A stretch of DNA of 64,000 nt from JBMNMU01 sp050953505. GTDB taxonomy: Bacteria > Bacillota > Clostridia > Peptostreptococcales > Anaerovoracaceae. This document shows, piece by piece, positions 63,256 through 64,000 of this stretch. The stretch is taken from contig JBMNMU010000001.1 in the NCBI GenBank assembly GCA_050953505.1, positions 434,001 to 498,000 on the forward strand. The letters run 5' to 3'. Numbering within the stretch: position 1 is the stretch's first letter; each line of letters opens with the position of its first letter. Below the pieces are notes generated by a model that worked only from the letters and a program-made list of their open reading frames with translations, made no database searches and was not told where the DNA came from. A program made the translations under genes and the position numbers.

Positions 63256-64000
63256 TTGAAGCTTGAAAATCTTGTACATGGAACGGATATAACCCTTACA
63301 GAAGAATTAAAAGATGTAGAAGTAAATGGGATAACACACAACTCGGAAAAAGTGAAACAAGGAGACGCTTTTATTTGTATTAAAGGTTTTAATACAGATG
63401 GGCACCTTTATGCAAAAGATGCCATACGCCGTGGCGCCTCCCTTGTTATAAGCGAAAAGGAGCTTCCCTTGAGTGGTGTTCCTCTTTTACTAACGAGAGA
63501 TACTAGAAGAACTTTATCGAAAATATCAGCAAATTTCTATGGGGGAAACAGTGAATCCTTTAGAATTTTTGGTATAACTGGTACAAATGGAAAAACCACT
63601 GTTTCCTATATGATAAAAAATATTCTTGAAGCAGGAGGTATTCCATGCGGTATACTTGGAACCATCGGTTATCAAGTTAAGAATAAAAAATATGAACCTG
63701 TGAACACGACACCGGAGTCATCAACACTACAACGCCTTTTCGCAGAAATGAGAGAACAAGACATAAAAGACTGTGTAATGGAGGTTTCCTCCCATGCTTT
63801 GGCTTTGGGCAGAGTAGATGACATTCAGTTCAAATACACTATATTTACAAACCTTACTCCAGATCATTTGGATTTTCATAAGGACATGGAAAATTATTAT
63901 CAGGCGAAAAAAAAGCTTTTTTTGTTAGGGGAAAGTACTTGTATCATAAACTGGGATGATCCATATGGGGAAAGACTATATAATGAGTTGAAGGTAGATA
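63256..64000 (+). CDS. murE: UDP-N-acetylmuramyl tripeptide synthase, 3' end outside window
   Basis: Starts at a TTG (63256) with AGGGGG upstream: (M)KLENLVHGTDITLTEELKDV. The ATP-binding P-loop GITGTNGKTTVSYMIK, NTTPESSTLQRL and EVSSHALALGR, and TNLTPDHLDFHKDM, are MurE hallmarks. It adds the third amino acid (meso-DAP or Lys) to UDP-MurNAc-L-Ala-D-Glu. It runs off the end of the window at about 248 of 480-490 residues. Confidence 0.93.
   Translation, partial: MKLENLVHGTDITLTEELKDVEVNGITHNSEKVKQGDAFICIKGFNTDGHLYAKDAIRRGASLVISEKELPLSGVPLLLTRDTRRTLSKISANFYGGNSESFRIFGITGTNGKTTVSYMIKNILEAGGIPCGILGTIGYQVKNKKYEPVNTTPESSTLQRLFAEMREQDIKDCVMEVSSHALALGRVDDIQFKYTIFTNLTPDHLDFHKDMENYYQAKKKLFLLGESTCIINWDDPYGERLYNELKVD

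Noticed and set aside
1..64000. tRNA or rRNA genes
   Set aside because: I saw no cloverleaf-like or rRNA-like sequence while reading either strand; no scan program was available.

Overview
The window looks like the chromosome of a low-GC, strictly anaerobic, spore-forming Firmicute of class Clostridia. Evidence: strong Shine-Dalgarno sites, many ferredoxin-type and radical-free anaerobic enzymes (IorAB, Ptb/Buk, TRAP uptake, a reductive-dehalogenase-like protein), PucR and sigma-54 regulators, a SpoVD-type transpeptidase and a probable spore-surface protein. I cannot name the species.

Layout. 1-7.4 kb: the end of a reductive-dehalogenase-like gene, a sodium:solute symporter with a 32-residue partner, a CoA-disulfide-reductase-like flavoprotein, two coupled PucR regulators and a small LPXTG protein. 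7.4-14.8 kb: uracil permease, the end of a pilus operon (pilT), a head-to-head junction where a pilus gene and a GH3-family gene are both cut off at their 5' ends, and a GGDEF/HD-GYP protein. 14.8-18.5 kb: a TPP-riboswitch-controlled thiamine-precursor ABC transporter and a TatD-like hydrolase.

18.7-48.2 kb is the most remarkable part: what reads as a nearly complete anaerobic flavonoid (polyphenol) catabolic region. It has a sigma-54 activator, then a phloroglucinol module (cupin, SDR reductase, 3-hydroxyacyl-CoA-dehydrogenase-like enzyme, cyclase-family ring hydrolase, BKACE-type lyase), a flavodoxin-like reductase, LysR regulators, an NADH-dehydrogenase-like electron-transfer pair, two fumarate-reductase-like flavoproteins, IorAB with Ptb and Buk, a bacterial chalcone isomerase, a TRAP transporter, a PhlG/phloretin-hydrolase-family protein and an acetoacetate CoA-transferase. 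Two near-consensus sigma-54 promoters (20,493 and 46,824) bracket the region, and both have upstream palindromes of the form AATRC-N6-GYATY; the same palindrome precedes the activator gene. A plausible route is: flavonoid, flavanone/chalcone, dihydrochalcone, phloroglucinol plus phenylpropionate, dihydrophloroglucinol, 3-hydroxy-5-oxohexanoate, triacetate, acetoacetate/acetoacetyl-CoA, then acetate/butyrate with ATP from Buk.

48.2-54.5 kb: an AEC-family carrier behind a structured leader, an ABC-2 exporter, a DUF4474-like protein, a polyferredoxin and a broken GGDEF gene. 54.5-58.5 kb: a 105-bp tandem repeat array split by an IS256-family element with a 9-bp target duplication, then a Cys/Asp/Arg-rich probable spore-surface protein whose 3' end is triplicated. 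58.6-64 kb: the division/cell-wall (dcw) cluster mraZ-rsmH-ftsL-spoVD-murE, with MraZ boxes upstream and an 87-bp two-hairpin tandem repeat array between rsmH and ftsL. I saw no tRNA or rRNA genes.
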